DNA of 5,426 nt from Nanobdellota archaeon (GTDB taxonomy: Archaea > Nanobdellota > Nanobdellia > SCGC-AAA011-G17 > GW2011-AR17). The notes below the pieces were generated by a model, which did not search any database, was not told the DNA's origin, and worked only from the letters and a program-made list of their open reading frames with translations. Both the position numbers and the translations under genes were made by a program. Location of the stretch: contig JASEIA010000094.1 in the NCBI GenBank assembly GCA_030018575.1, positions 1 through 5,426 of the forward strand, read 5' to 3'. Shown piece by piece: positions 1 to 5,426 of this stretch. Every line of letters begins with the position of its first letter. The first letter of the stretch is position 1.

Positions 1-390
1 CATTCCATTTGTGCTAATTGTGATGCGCCTTGTTTTATTGTGCTTAAGAAAGATTTTGCAAACCTCAACGATATCATTTCTTAAGAACGGCTCGCCTCCT
101 GAAAGCATTAGCGTTGCAAGCGGATGCTTTAATGTTTTTGCGATTTTTTCAATTTGGCTTAGTGAAATTTCTTCCTTTTCAATGTTAAGCTCGCTTTTAT
201 AAAAACAGTGCCGGCAATTTGCATTGCATTTATTCGTGACATAAAGAGTAAGATTTATAGGTGTTTTTAATGAGAAGGCTTTCTTTTTTCTTGCAAAATT
301 GACTATTTTAACAGCAGGCTTAAGGGCAAAAGGGGGCAGTTTCTGGATTGCCTTAAATGCCTTCTCCTCTATTTTTGCGACAACGCCCAT
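1..390 (-). CDS. Radical SAM protein, N-terminal part (3' end beyond the left edge)
   Basis: Reading the minus strand from the ATG at 390-388 gives 130 residues with no stop before the edge, so only the N-terminal part of the gene is here. Seen: the cluster-binding motif C55-x3-C59-x2-C62 (CNANCRHC) after a beta-strand-like LTLYVTN, followed by the SAM-binding SGGEP motif (residues 97-101) and a TNG motif (127-129). This order is that of the radical SAM TIM barrel, which binds a [4Fe-4S] cluster and cleaves S-adenosylmethionine to form a 5'-deoxyadenosyl radical. The wording is closest to the MoaA/PqqE/SPASM-like group, but the C-terminal part that would define substrate and any auxiliary clusters is missing. 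An AAGGA Shine-Dalgarno site (396-400, inside the end of the upstream gene) lies 5 bases before the ATG. The start is 1 base past the glycosyltransferase stop, so the two are probably translationally coupled. Substrate unknown; a glycan or glycolipid modification is inferred from context only. Confidence 0.9.
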   Translation of the reverse strand, partial: MGVVAKIEEKAFKAIQKLPPFALKPAVKIVNFARKKKAFSLKTPINLTLYVTNKCNANCRHCFYKSELNIEKEEISLSQIEKIAKTLKHPLATLMLSGGEPFLRNDIVEVCKIFLKHNKTRRITISTNGM

Positions 391-391
391 T

Positions 392-1336
392 TTATTCCTT
401 AAGATAATTTATCTTTTTTGCTCTTATGATTAATGTTTGCGGCAAATGCGCGATATTCCAGGCATAAGCTGCAATTAAAGAGGCAGCATACTTCGCCCCT
501 ATACTGACCATATTCCCCTTGCCTGCCCATTTCATAATATCCACCTTCTTGCCTTTCATATCGGAAAATTTTTTCCTGTCAACTGCGCATATAATATCAA
601 GCAAAGGCAGCAAAAATATATGGGCAAACCCATAGTTTTTTATTACAATCCTTATCCTATTTTTATTAAAGCCGAAAAAATTTCTGTGGCCGGTTGACTG
701 CGAGATATAATGGTATGCAAGGCACCTGGAGTCAACCACATTTCTCAAGCCCCTCTTTTTTACCTTAATCCCCATCTCCTTGTCCTCTCCAGCATAAATA
801 ATTGAAGAATCAAATCCCCCGCACTGCTCAACAATTCCTCGCGGCATCATGCAGTTGCATGTTGCAACATAGCCTGCATCTTCAAGCTCATAATCGCCAG
901 AGTCCATTATAATGGTTGAAGTTTCACAGTTCATTGTAATAAGCTTTTTTTTTGTCTCAACATTCCCATTAATCTTATAGGCTTCTCCGCCAATGGCCCC
1001 TACATCCGGATGTTGCTCAAGCAAATTGACCATTTGCATAATACAATTATCATGCACAAATTCAATATCTGAATCGCAAAAAAGCACATATTTTCCAAAG
1101 CTTGCCTTTATTCCCTGGTTCTTTGCAACAGAAGTGCCTAAATTAGTTCTGTTTTCAATAAGATGAACTTTCTTAAAGCTAGTTTTTACCATTTCAACAC
1201 TCCCATCAGTGCTTCCATTGTCGACAACAAATACTTCAAAATTGCTATAGCTTTGAGAAAAAACGCTTTTGAGGGTTCTGTTTAAGTCAGACTTCCGGTT
1301 CCACGCAGGGATTATTACTGATACTTTTGGCATCAT
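392..1336 (-). CDS. Family 2 (GT-A fold) glycosyltransferase
   Basis: A 314-residue protein that likely transfers a sugar from a nucleotide-sugar donor to a growing glycan on the cytoplasmic face of the membrane. Seen: N-terminal VSVIIPAWNR (5-14), the donor-binding VVDNGSTDGS (37-46, with D39), the metal-binding DxD as D88-S-D90 in FCDSDIEF, and an acidic pair E184-D185 in AGEDKEMGIKVKKRG where the catalytic base lies in this family. A later NKNRIRIVIKNYG (224-236) resembles the tail of rhamnosyltransferase-like GT2 proteins. Two hydrophobic stretches (about 237-252 and 281-298) may attach it to the membrane. Length is normal for the family. It is the second gene of the operon. Two adjacent Met codons are possible starts. 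The first (1336-1334) gives an ATGA overlap with the galE stop. The second (1333-1331) gives a TGATG overlap and sits 4 bases after AGGA (1338-1341), a better spacing, so a 313-residue protein is quite possible. Donor and acceptor sugars cannot be read from sequence. Confidence 0.93.
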   Translation of the reverse strand: MMPKVSVIIPAWNRKSDLNRTLKSVFSQSYSNFEVFVVDNGSTDGSVEMVKTSFKKVHLIENRTNLGTSVAKNQGIKASFGKYVLFCDSDIEFVHDNCIMQMVNLLEQHPDVGAIGGEAYKINGNVETKKKLITMNCETSTIIMDSGDYELEDAGYVATCNCMMPRGIVEQCGGFDSSIIYAGEDKEMGIKVKKRGLRNVVDSRCLAYHYISQSTGHRNFFGFNKNRIRIVIKNYGFAHIFLLPLLDIICAVDRKKFSDMKGKKVDIMKWAGKGNMVSIGAKYAASLIAAYAWNIAHLPQTLIIRAKKINYLKE

Positions 1337-2316
1337 ATCCTATAAACCCCCGATTTAAAGCCGTCAGGATTCTTGCTGTGCCATTCCCACGCGTGCTTTA
1401 CAATTTCCTTAAGGGAATATTCAGGCTTCCAACCAAGCTCTTTCACTGCTTTTTCATTTGAGGCTATCAAAAAAGGAGGGTCTCCGGAACGTCTGGGCTC
1501 CTCCTTTATAGGTATCGCATGTCTCGTAACTTCCCTTGCAGCTTCAATTACCTCCTTCACAGAATGCCCTTTTCCAGTTCCAAGATTGTAATTTCCTTCC
1601 TTCCCCTGCTCAAGGGCATTCAAGGCAAGCTCGTGCGCTCTTGCAATATCCAATACATGGACATAATCCCTTACGCAGGTTCCGTCAGGTGTCGGGTAGT
1701 CATTCCCGAATAGCTTTATGCATTCCCTCTTGCCTAATGCAGCCTGCAATACCAATGGCACCAAATGCGTTTCAGGCTCGTGGTGCTCCCCTATTCCAAA
1801 AGCAGCCCCTGATGCATTAAAAAACCTCAGTGAAACGCTTTTCAGGCCATGCACTTTCATTGCATCAAGCATATTTTCAAACATCAGCTTGCTTAAGCCG
1901 TAATAATTTGTAGGAATTTTTTCAGCTTCTTCTGTGATTGGCACTTCCTTTGGCTGCCCGTAAACAGCTGCTGTTGAAGCGTAAACAATCTTCTTCACAT
2001 TGTGCCTTATCATTGCATTCAACAGATTAAGCCCATTCACTGTATTGTTCTGGAAATACTTCTCAGGCTTCTGCATTGACTCGCCTGCCTCTATAAATCC
2101 GGCAAAGTGCATTACAGCATCAAACTTCCCCTCAGAAAACACCCTGTCCAACAAGGCAGTGTCAGAGAGGCAGCCTTTGACAAAATGAACATCAGGAAGG
2201 CTTTTCTCATGCCCGTTAACCAATGAGTCAAATACAGTAATGTCATGCTTTTTATGCAGCAAATGCACAATATGCGAGCCTATGTATCCTGCTCCGCCTG
2301 TAAGCAATAGCTTCAT
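1333..2316 (-). CDS. galE: UDP-glucose 4-epimerase (GalE-type, extended SDR)
   Basis: A 327-residue NAD-dependent epimerase that interconverts UDP-glucose and UDP-galactose (or the N-acetyl forms) in the cytoplasm. Seen: the N-terminal NAD-binding TGGAGYIGSH (6-15), the SDR catalytic set T115 (ASTAAVYG) with Y139-x3-K143 (YYGLSK), RFFNASGA (164-171), and the GalE signature FGNDYPTPDGTCVRDYVHV (203-221). The C-terminal substrate region has RRSGDPP (275-281). By eye, the residue opposite the E. coli gate Tyr299 is L283. The gate influences whether N-acetylated sugars fit, but Leu does not decide it here. Length is typical (about 330-340). The ATG at 2316 directly precedes the canonical NAD motif; no Shine-Dalgarno site is visible, and a TATA box 27 bases upstream suggests leaderless translation. 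It is the first gene of the operon, overlapping the glycosyltransferase start. Its job is probably to supply a donor sugar to that enzyme. Related C4 epimerases for other UDP-sugars are the main alternative. Confidence 0.95.
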   Translation of the reverse strand: MKLLLTGGAGYIGSHIVHLLHKKHDITVFDSLVNGHEKSLPDVHFVKGCLSDTALLDRVFSEGKFDAVMHFAGFIEAGESMQKPEKYFQNNTVNGLNLLNAMIRHNVKKIVYASTAAVYGQPKEVPITEEAEKIPTNYYGLSKLMFENMLDAMKVHGLKSVSLRFFNASGAAFGIGEHHEPETHLVPLVLQAALGKRECIKLFGNDYPTPDGTCVRDYVHVLDIARAHELALNALEQGKEGNYNLGTGKGHSVKEVIEAAREVTRHAIPIKEEPRRSGDPPFLIASNEKAVKELGWKPEYSLKEIVKHAWEWHSKNPDGFKSGVYRI

Positions 2317-2339
2317 GCTAAAGAATCTTGAAAAAGCGG

Positions 2340-2347
2340 TTTAAATA
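2340..2347 (-). promoter_or_regulatory. TATA box of the galE operon
   Basis: On the minus strand the sequence reads TATTTAAA, matching the archaeal TATA consensus. Its centre is about 27 bases from the galE ATG. Archaeal transcription normally starts about 25 bases downstream of the TATA box, so the transcript would begin at or next to the ATG. The absence of a Shine-Dalgarno site before that ATG agrees with a leaderless mRNA. No clear purine-rich BRE is seen just upstream (AAGC precedes it), so strength is uncertain. Confidence 0.6.
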
Positions 2348-2380
2348 GCTTGTGGAAGTGGGATTAGGCAACAGGGTTAA

Positions 2381-2390
2381 TTTTAAATAT
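2381..2390 (+). promoter_or_regulatory. TATA box of the surface-protein gene
   Basis: TTTTAAATAT on the plus strand is a good archaeal TATA box. It lies about 45 bases before the ATG at 2430. A start site about 25 bases downstream falls near 2412, leaving a leader of roughly 18 bases that contains the Shine-Dalgarno site at 2418-2423. It lies about 40 bases from the oppositely oriented galE TATA box, making this a compact divergent promoter region where one regulator could act on both. Confidence 0.6.
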
Positions 2391-2417
2391 CCCCTAACCC
2401 ACATTATTAAGAAGAAA

Positions 2418-2423
2418 AGAGGT
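2418..2423 (+). promoter_or_regulatory. Ribosome binding site that fixes the surface-protein start
   Basis: AGAGGT ends 6 bases before the ATG at 2430. It decides between this ATG and an in-frame ATG 26 codons upstream at 2352. The upstream one lies before the TATA box at 2381-2390 and would put a charged, non-signal-like segment ahead of the signal peptide, so 2430 is preferred. Confidence 0.75.
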
Positions 2424-2429
2424 ATATCC

Positions 2430-5105
2430 ATGAAAATCCATTATATATTGGCAGCAGTCCTGATTGTTTTAACCGCATTCTTTCTTTCAAATGCAATTGC
2501 AGCGCCGATAAACAAGAATGTAACAAACGCCACATTTGAAGTGCAGCTTTCAAAATCCTCGTTTGCAGTCAATGAGACGATATCAGGCGTATTAAGAATC
2601 CCATTGGATGCCGCGCTGGATGCAGAAAGCGAAATTGAGCTAAGAATTCAGCTGTCGATGAAGCGCATTACAGCCAGGAAAACCCTTGCATCCGCGCTTA
2701 CAAACGGTTCTTTCACATTCAGCCAGGCAGACCCTGTGAGGAATACGACAAATCCTTCCGCAACAAAAACGCTAAGCTTTTCAAATGGCGGAGAAAAAAG
2801 CATTGCGATAAAGGCAGACCCCTATTCTGAGTTCGTGTCTCTTGATATGGATATGTCAGGCCCAGGCTCAAATACATTAAACAATGTCAAGATAGACATT
2901 GGCAATGACGGCATTATAGACTGGTATTACCTCGGCACGAAAACAGGAAGCTGGGCATCTGAATTCACAAAGCCTGAAGGAATTGGAGACAGCGGCGGGC
3001 AGTCAACGCTTATTACAGACAATCTCACGATGATATGCCAGGTAATTGACCTGCCTTTTGCAAAAGACTTCCAGGTATTTGCATGGTACAAAACATTAAA
3101 CCGCGCGGGAAATAGTACAGCGGCAATAATTTCATTAAGCTCTGAAGAAGCCCCCATATCCATCTCTCCTTACAGCCTTGAGTGCGACCTTCCTGAAAAT
3201 GCTGATTACAGTTGGGGCTCCTGCGCTGTTGCAGGCACAGAGTATGGGCTTCACGGCAGTTATGCAGTATGCATTTACTCAAAAAACGGGACAGATACAG
3301 ATTTATATGATGTGAAAGCAGCGGCAGGGCCTTCAACAACAGCTTACACCTGCCCCCTTGCAGGCGGTGAAGACAGCCAATGCAGACAGGTTACTACAAG
3401 GAATCCGCAGATAAAAATTAAGCAGGGCACATACAATAAAGAGCTGAAGTCAAGCGTTGAATTCACTGAATGGAACTATGAGGCAGAGGCTGTGAAGAAT
3501 GCAATCAATGGGATAACAGGCCCCGCGCCTACAGGCATATGCAATGACCTCGCTTGCACAATAGAGTTTAAGTTCATTGCAAACAACTCAGGCACGATTG
3601 AATTAAGCAACCTTGACTTCAGGTACAAAAGCGGGGGCGCAACATCAAAGGCAACCGAATTTTTTGACATCGAGACGTCAGAAGCATCCATTGGCAGGAT
3701 TTCAAAAGCAGGGGATAATGTCACGCTGCCTGCAAACGCGACAATTGAAATTCCCCTTGAGGTTTTCCAGCTTAAGGCTCCCCTGCCTGTTATTGCAACT
3801 GCAAATTCAGGCGTTGTGGAGGCAAGATTCGGAGACATGTTTGCCAATGCAACTATTACAATAGGTGCCGGCGGGGCATCTGTAAGCCCTTCTTCAGCGC
3901 CAGGAATGGTTGAGGAGACAAGGGCGGCGCTTAATGCAATAAACGCAATGACAGGCGATGCGCAGGCCGCATTAAAGATACTCGGCATTGACAAGGACAT
4001 AGAGGCGGCAATAACAGAATTAGGCAACATATCTGCAAGGGCTTCTGCCGACACGCCTGCATTAAGGGCGGAAATAGAAAGCTTCAGGCAAAGCCTTCCA
4101 AAGGAAGTGACACTCGGAAGCTCTGTAAAGGACTTCCAGATTATTGAGCCGAATGACATTACAGGGGACATTGCGCCTGCTGACAAAAAAGGCCAAATTT
4201 ACCTTGCGCAGGAAAAAGTGCAGGTAAAGGCTTCAATCACAACTGTTTCAATCAAGCTATTTTCAGGCGCAATTAAGAAATATGCGCTTGTAAGGAAAGA
4301 GATAACTGCAAAGGAGAAGCTTGGAAAATTTGACATATATGAGGCGATAGACAAGAGCGTTGCAGACTCAAGCTCGGACATTGTGTTTGAGACAGCGCCT
4401 ACATCAGTTGTCAAGGAAGACCCCATTGTAAAATGGTTTGTTGGTGAAGGGCTTGGAATAGGCGCAAAGAAAGAGCAGAGATATGTCATAAAGACTGAAT
4501 TTGATGTTCCTATTGAAAAAGTCAGGACAATAATAGTACCTTCTGAGGGCGCTGAAGCGTCTGAATGCGCTGCAGGAGAGGAAGGCTGCGGCGCAGAGGA
4601 AGCGGTTTGCGGGGATGGGGTATGCACTTTGATACTTGAGGATGAAACAACCTGCCCTGGCGACTGCGGCTCAAAAACGCCGTGGGCATTGATAATAATA
4701 ATTATAGCAGCAGCCCTCGGGCTTGGCGGATATCTCTTGTTTTACAGGGGCAAGTACAGCTTCTGGAACCTTACAAAGAAGAAAAAGCCGTTTTCAAGCC
4801 CTGATGAGCTCGAGTCAGTTAAGTCCTTCATACGCACTTCAAGGGAAAAGGGAATGGATGACCCTGTCACAAAAAGTCGGCTTGCAGAGAAAGGGTGGAA
4901 GGAAGAGCAGGTAAAGTTTGCATTCGCGGAAATGGAATGGGAAAAGAAGGAAAAAAGCGTTGAAAAGCCGTCTGAAAACCTCAATCCATTGCAGGAATAC
5001 ATAAAGACAGCATTGTCAAGGGGGATATCAAAAGACAAAATTCTCAAAAACCTCGTTTCAAAAGGATGGGAAGAGGAAGATGTGAAAAAAGAGCTTAAGC
5101 TATAA
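2430..5105 (+). CDS. Large archaeal surface protein: signal peptide, glycosylatable ectodomain, one TM helix, cytoplasmic GW repeats
   Basis: An 891-residue protein of unrecognised specific function. Seen: a signal peptide (1-24; MKIH, hydrophobic core, cleavage likely after AIA). The ectodomain (about 25-751) has 13 N-x-S/T sequons. DIGNDGIIDW (156-165) is a phrase I recall from other archaeal secreted proteins. Eight cysteines lie between 203 and 376, and an alanine-rich helical stretch at about 493-558. A beta-rich module (about 600-706) holds YEAIDKSVADSSSDIVF (637-653) and EDPIVKW (663-669), resembling a recurring module of archaeal surface proteins. Before the membrane is a Cys motif (C727, C732, C742, C746), then a TM helix (752-772) and a basic stop-transfer (R773, K775, K783-K786). 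The tail carries two GW repeats. All 14 Cys are outside, so disulfides are likely. It faces the glycan operon from a divergent promoter and may be its acceptor. S-layer-like, adhesin or receptor roles remain open. Confidence 0.9.
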   Translation: MKIHYILAAVLIVLTAFFLSNAIAAPINKNVTNATFEVQLSKSSFAVNETISGVLRIPLDAALDAESEIELRIQLSMKRITARKTLASALTNGSFTFSQADPVRNTTNPSATKTLSFSNGGEKSIAIKADPYSEFVSLDMDMSGPGSNTLNNVKIDIGNDGIIDWYYLGTKTGSWASEFTKPEGIGDSGGQSTLITDNLTMICQVIDLPFAKDFQVFAWYKTLNRAGNSTAAIISLSSEEAPISISPYSLECDLPENADYSWGSCAVAGTEYGLHGSYAVCIYSKNGTDTDLYDVKAAAGPSTTAYTCPLAGGEDSQCRQVTTRNPQIKIKQGTYNKELKSSVEFTEWNYEAEAVKNAINGITGPAPTGICNDLACTIEFKFIANNSGTIELSNLDFRYKSGGATSKATEFFDIETSEASIGRISKAGDNVTLPANATIEIPLEVFQLKAPLPVIATANSGVVEARFGDMFANATITIGAGGASVSPSSAPGMVEETRAALNAINAMTGDAQAALKILGIDKDIEAAITELGNISARASADTPALRAEIESFRQSLPKEVTLGSSVKDFQIIEPNDITGDIAPADKKGQIYLAQEKVQVKASITTVSIKLFSGAIKKYALVRKEITAKEKLGKFDIYEAIDKSVADSSSDIVFETAPTSVVKEDPIVKWFVGEGLGIGAKKEQRYVIKTEFDVPIEKVRTIIVPSEGAEASECAAGEEGCGAEEAVCGDGVCTLILEDETTCPGDCGSKTPWALIIIIIAAALGLGGYLLFYRGKYSFWNLTKKKKPFSSPDELESVKSFIRTSREKGMDDPVTKSRLAEKGWKEEQVKFAFAEMEWEKKEKSVEKPSENLNPLQEYIKTALSRGISKDKILKNLVSKGWEEEDVKKELKL
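4818..5096 (+). other. Two cytoplasmic GW-containing helical repeats in the surface protein
   Basis: Protein residues 797-832 and 854-889 align without gaps over 36 positions with 11 identities by eye. The shared pattern is hydrophobic-x3-I-(K/R)-T, a central G, then L-x2-KGW-x-EE-x-VK. Each looks like a short helical hairpin in which the GW turn precedes the last helix. The copies are separated by a charged Lys/Glu linker (833-853) and lie after the TM stop-transfer, so they face the cytoplasm. I know similar KGW-x-EE-x-V units from other archaeal membrane proteins but cannot name a family; a binding or oligomerising role is only inferred. Confidence 0.65.
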
Positions 5106-5186
5106 TCGTTACTAAACTTTTGCGTTTCTTGCACACCCCAAACGGCTTAAAACCAGAAATTTAGCAGTTATAGCCTGTAAGATGCT

Positions 5187-5229
5187 ATTTTTCTATTTAT
5201 TCATTTTTGAACCACTTTTGTTTCTTTTT
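5187..5229 (+). terminator. T-rich terminator-like tract after the surface-protein gene
   Basis: The plus strand shows repeated T runs (TTTTT, TTTATT, TTTTT, TTTT, TTTCTTTTT) within about 45 bases, some 80 bases past the stop codon. Archaeal RNA polymerase and its termination factor aCPSF1/FttA stop at U-rich stretches without needing a hairpin, so this is the likely 3' end of the surface-protein transcript. If the minus-strand frame across the same bases is a real gene, the two would end tail to tail. Confidence 0.5.
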
Positions 5230-5425
5230 GAACATGTCGCACGGCACGTTGTCCGCTATTTTTAAAATACCTGTTCGGGATTATTATCTCCCATGAGCTC
5301 AACTTACCATTCCGTGCTTTAATGTATGAGAAGATAGCTATGGCATTTTTTTGCGGCACGATAAATGTTGATTTAGGGCGAGCCTTTGAAAGAAACCTCG
5401 GGGCTTTAGCCCAGTGATGAATTTC
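5201..5425 (-). CDS. Possible 3' end of an unidentified gene entering from the right edge
   Basis: The minus strand is open for 74 codons from the right edge to a TGA at 5203-5201. There is no Met, so the start would lie outside the window. The translation is basic and mixed, with segments such as IHHWAKAPRFLSKARPK, FIVPQKNAIAIFSYIKARNG and SSWEIIIPNRYF, ending in a Lys-rich tail. I do not recognise a family. Its codons differ from the neighbours: CGN arginines and CAA glutamines occur, where the other genes favour AGG and CAG. That fits either acquired DNA or non-coding sequence. By a rough estimate an open run this long arises by chance about once per hundred frames at this base composition, so it is weak evidence. 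It also overlaps the hairpin read on the plus strand. Confidence 0.3.
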   Translation of the reverse strand, partial: EIHHWAKAPRFLSKARPKSTFIVPQKNAIAIFSYIKARNGKLSSWEIIIPNRYFKNSGQRAVRHVQKETKVVQK

Positions 5426-5426
5426 A
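5353..5426 (+). mobile_element. Possible IS200/IS605 (TnpB-type) right-end remnant
   Basis: Near the edge the plus strand reads CCTCGGGGCTTTAGCCC and then AGTGATGAATTTCA. GGGC-TTTA-GCCC (5401-5412) forms a small perfect hairpin a few bases before TGAATTTCA-like sequence. The right ends of IS200/IS605 elements have a subterminal hairpin of this sort close to the cleavage site, and in TnpB systems the same segment forms the 3' part of the guide (omega) RNA. No intact tnpA or tnpB and no TnpB zinc-finger or RuvC motif lies in the bases to its left, so this would be a decayed or short non-autonomous copy. The match rests on memory of end sequences, and the outer stem (CTC against GTG) is imperfect. 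Confidence 0.3.

Larger units (their letters stand above)
5106..5426. other. 321-base stretch without a confident gene
   Basis: After the surface-protein stop the composition changes to T-rich on the plus strand. It holds a terminator-like tract, a minus-strand open frame entering from the right edge, and a hairpin near the edge, each listed separately. No tRNA, rRNA or CRISPR repeat is seen, and no Shine-Dalgarno-preceded ORF. Confidence 0.6.

Noticed and set aside
11..202. Plus-strand open frame of 63 codons at the left edge
   Set aside because: It is antisense to the radical SAM gene, whose motifs are unmistakable.
2352..2429. Upstream in-frame start extending the surface protein by 26 residues
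   Set aside because: It lies upstream of the TATA box and would bury the signal peptide inside the protein; the ATG at 2430 has a Shine-Dalgarno site and begins a standard signal peptide.
3476..4186. Long minus-strand open frame (236 codons) opposite the surface-protein gene
   Set aside because: Its translation is rich in Ala, Ser and Pro without a recognisable domain, as expected for the complement of an Ala-rich gene. It has no promoter or ribosome site that I can see, and the plus-strand gene is well supported.
4199..4627. Minus-strand open frame of 142 codons opposite the surface-protein gene
   Set aside because: Low-complexity shadow of the real frame, with no family motifs.
5232..5417. 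Plus-strand open frame of 61 codons ending NLGALAQ
   Set aside because: It begins after a stop with no promoter-supported start, and I see no TnpB zinc-finger or RuvC motif in it; it may be a decayed tail but cannot be called a gene.
5414..5426. GTGATGA as the C box of an archaeal C/D-box RNA
   Set aside because: The match to RUGAUGA is exact, but such a short word arises by chance and the rest of the RNA, including any D box, would lie outside the window.

Overview
The window looks like a piece of an archaeal genome, probably from a DPANN or related lineage. Four things point there. The two promoters have archaeal TATA boxes, one placed for a leaderless transcript. The large exported protein carries many N-glycosylation sequons. 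Its membrane-proximal cysteine motif (CGDGVC...CPGDCG) and cytoplasmic GW repeats resemble types I know from archaeal surface proteins. The codon style (many ATA, AGG and GCA codons) also fits. No rRNA or other phylogenetic marker is present, so the lineage is an inference.

Left part (1-2316, minus strand): a tightly packed three-gene operon, read right to left. It begins with a GalE-type UDP-sugar 4-epimerase (1333-2316). A family-2 glycosyltransferase follows (392-1336), with its start codon overlapping the galE stop. A radical SAM protein comes last (1-390); it starts 1 base after the glycosyltransferase stop and runs off the left edge. The set suggests synthesis of a surface glycan: the epimerase supplies a UDP-hexose, the glycosyltransferase transfers a sugar, and the radical SAM enzyme may carry out an unknown modification.

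Middle (2317-2429): a 113-base divergent promoter region with one TATA box per direction. The galE side appears leaderless. The plus-strand side has a short leader with a Shine-Dalgarno site.

Right part (2430-5105, plus strand): one large gene for an 891-residue type I membrane surface protein. It has a signal peptide, a long ectodomain with 13 sequons and 14 cysteines, one transmembrane helix, and a cytoplasmic tail with two copies of a 36-residue GW-containing helical repeat. It is a plausible acceptor for the glycan made by the divergent operon, but this is only inferred from position.

Right edge (5106-5426): no confident gene. It holds a T-rich terminator-like tract, an unidentified open frame entering from the right edge on the minus strand, and a short hairpin followed by TGATGAATTTCA. 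That hairpin resembles the right end of an IS200/IS605 (TnpB-type) element.
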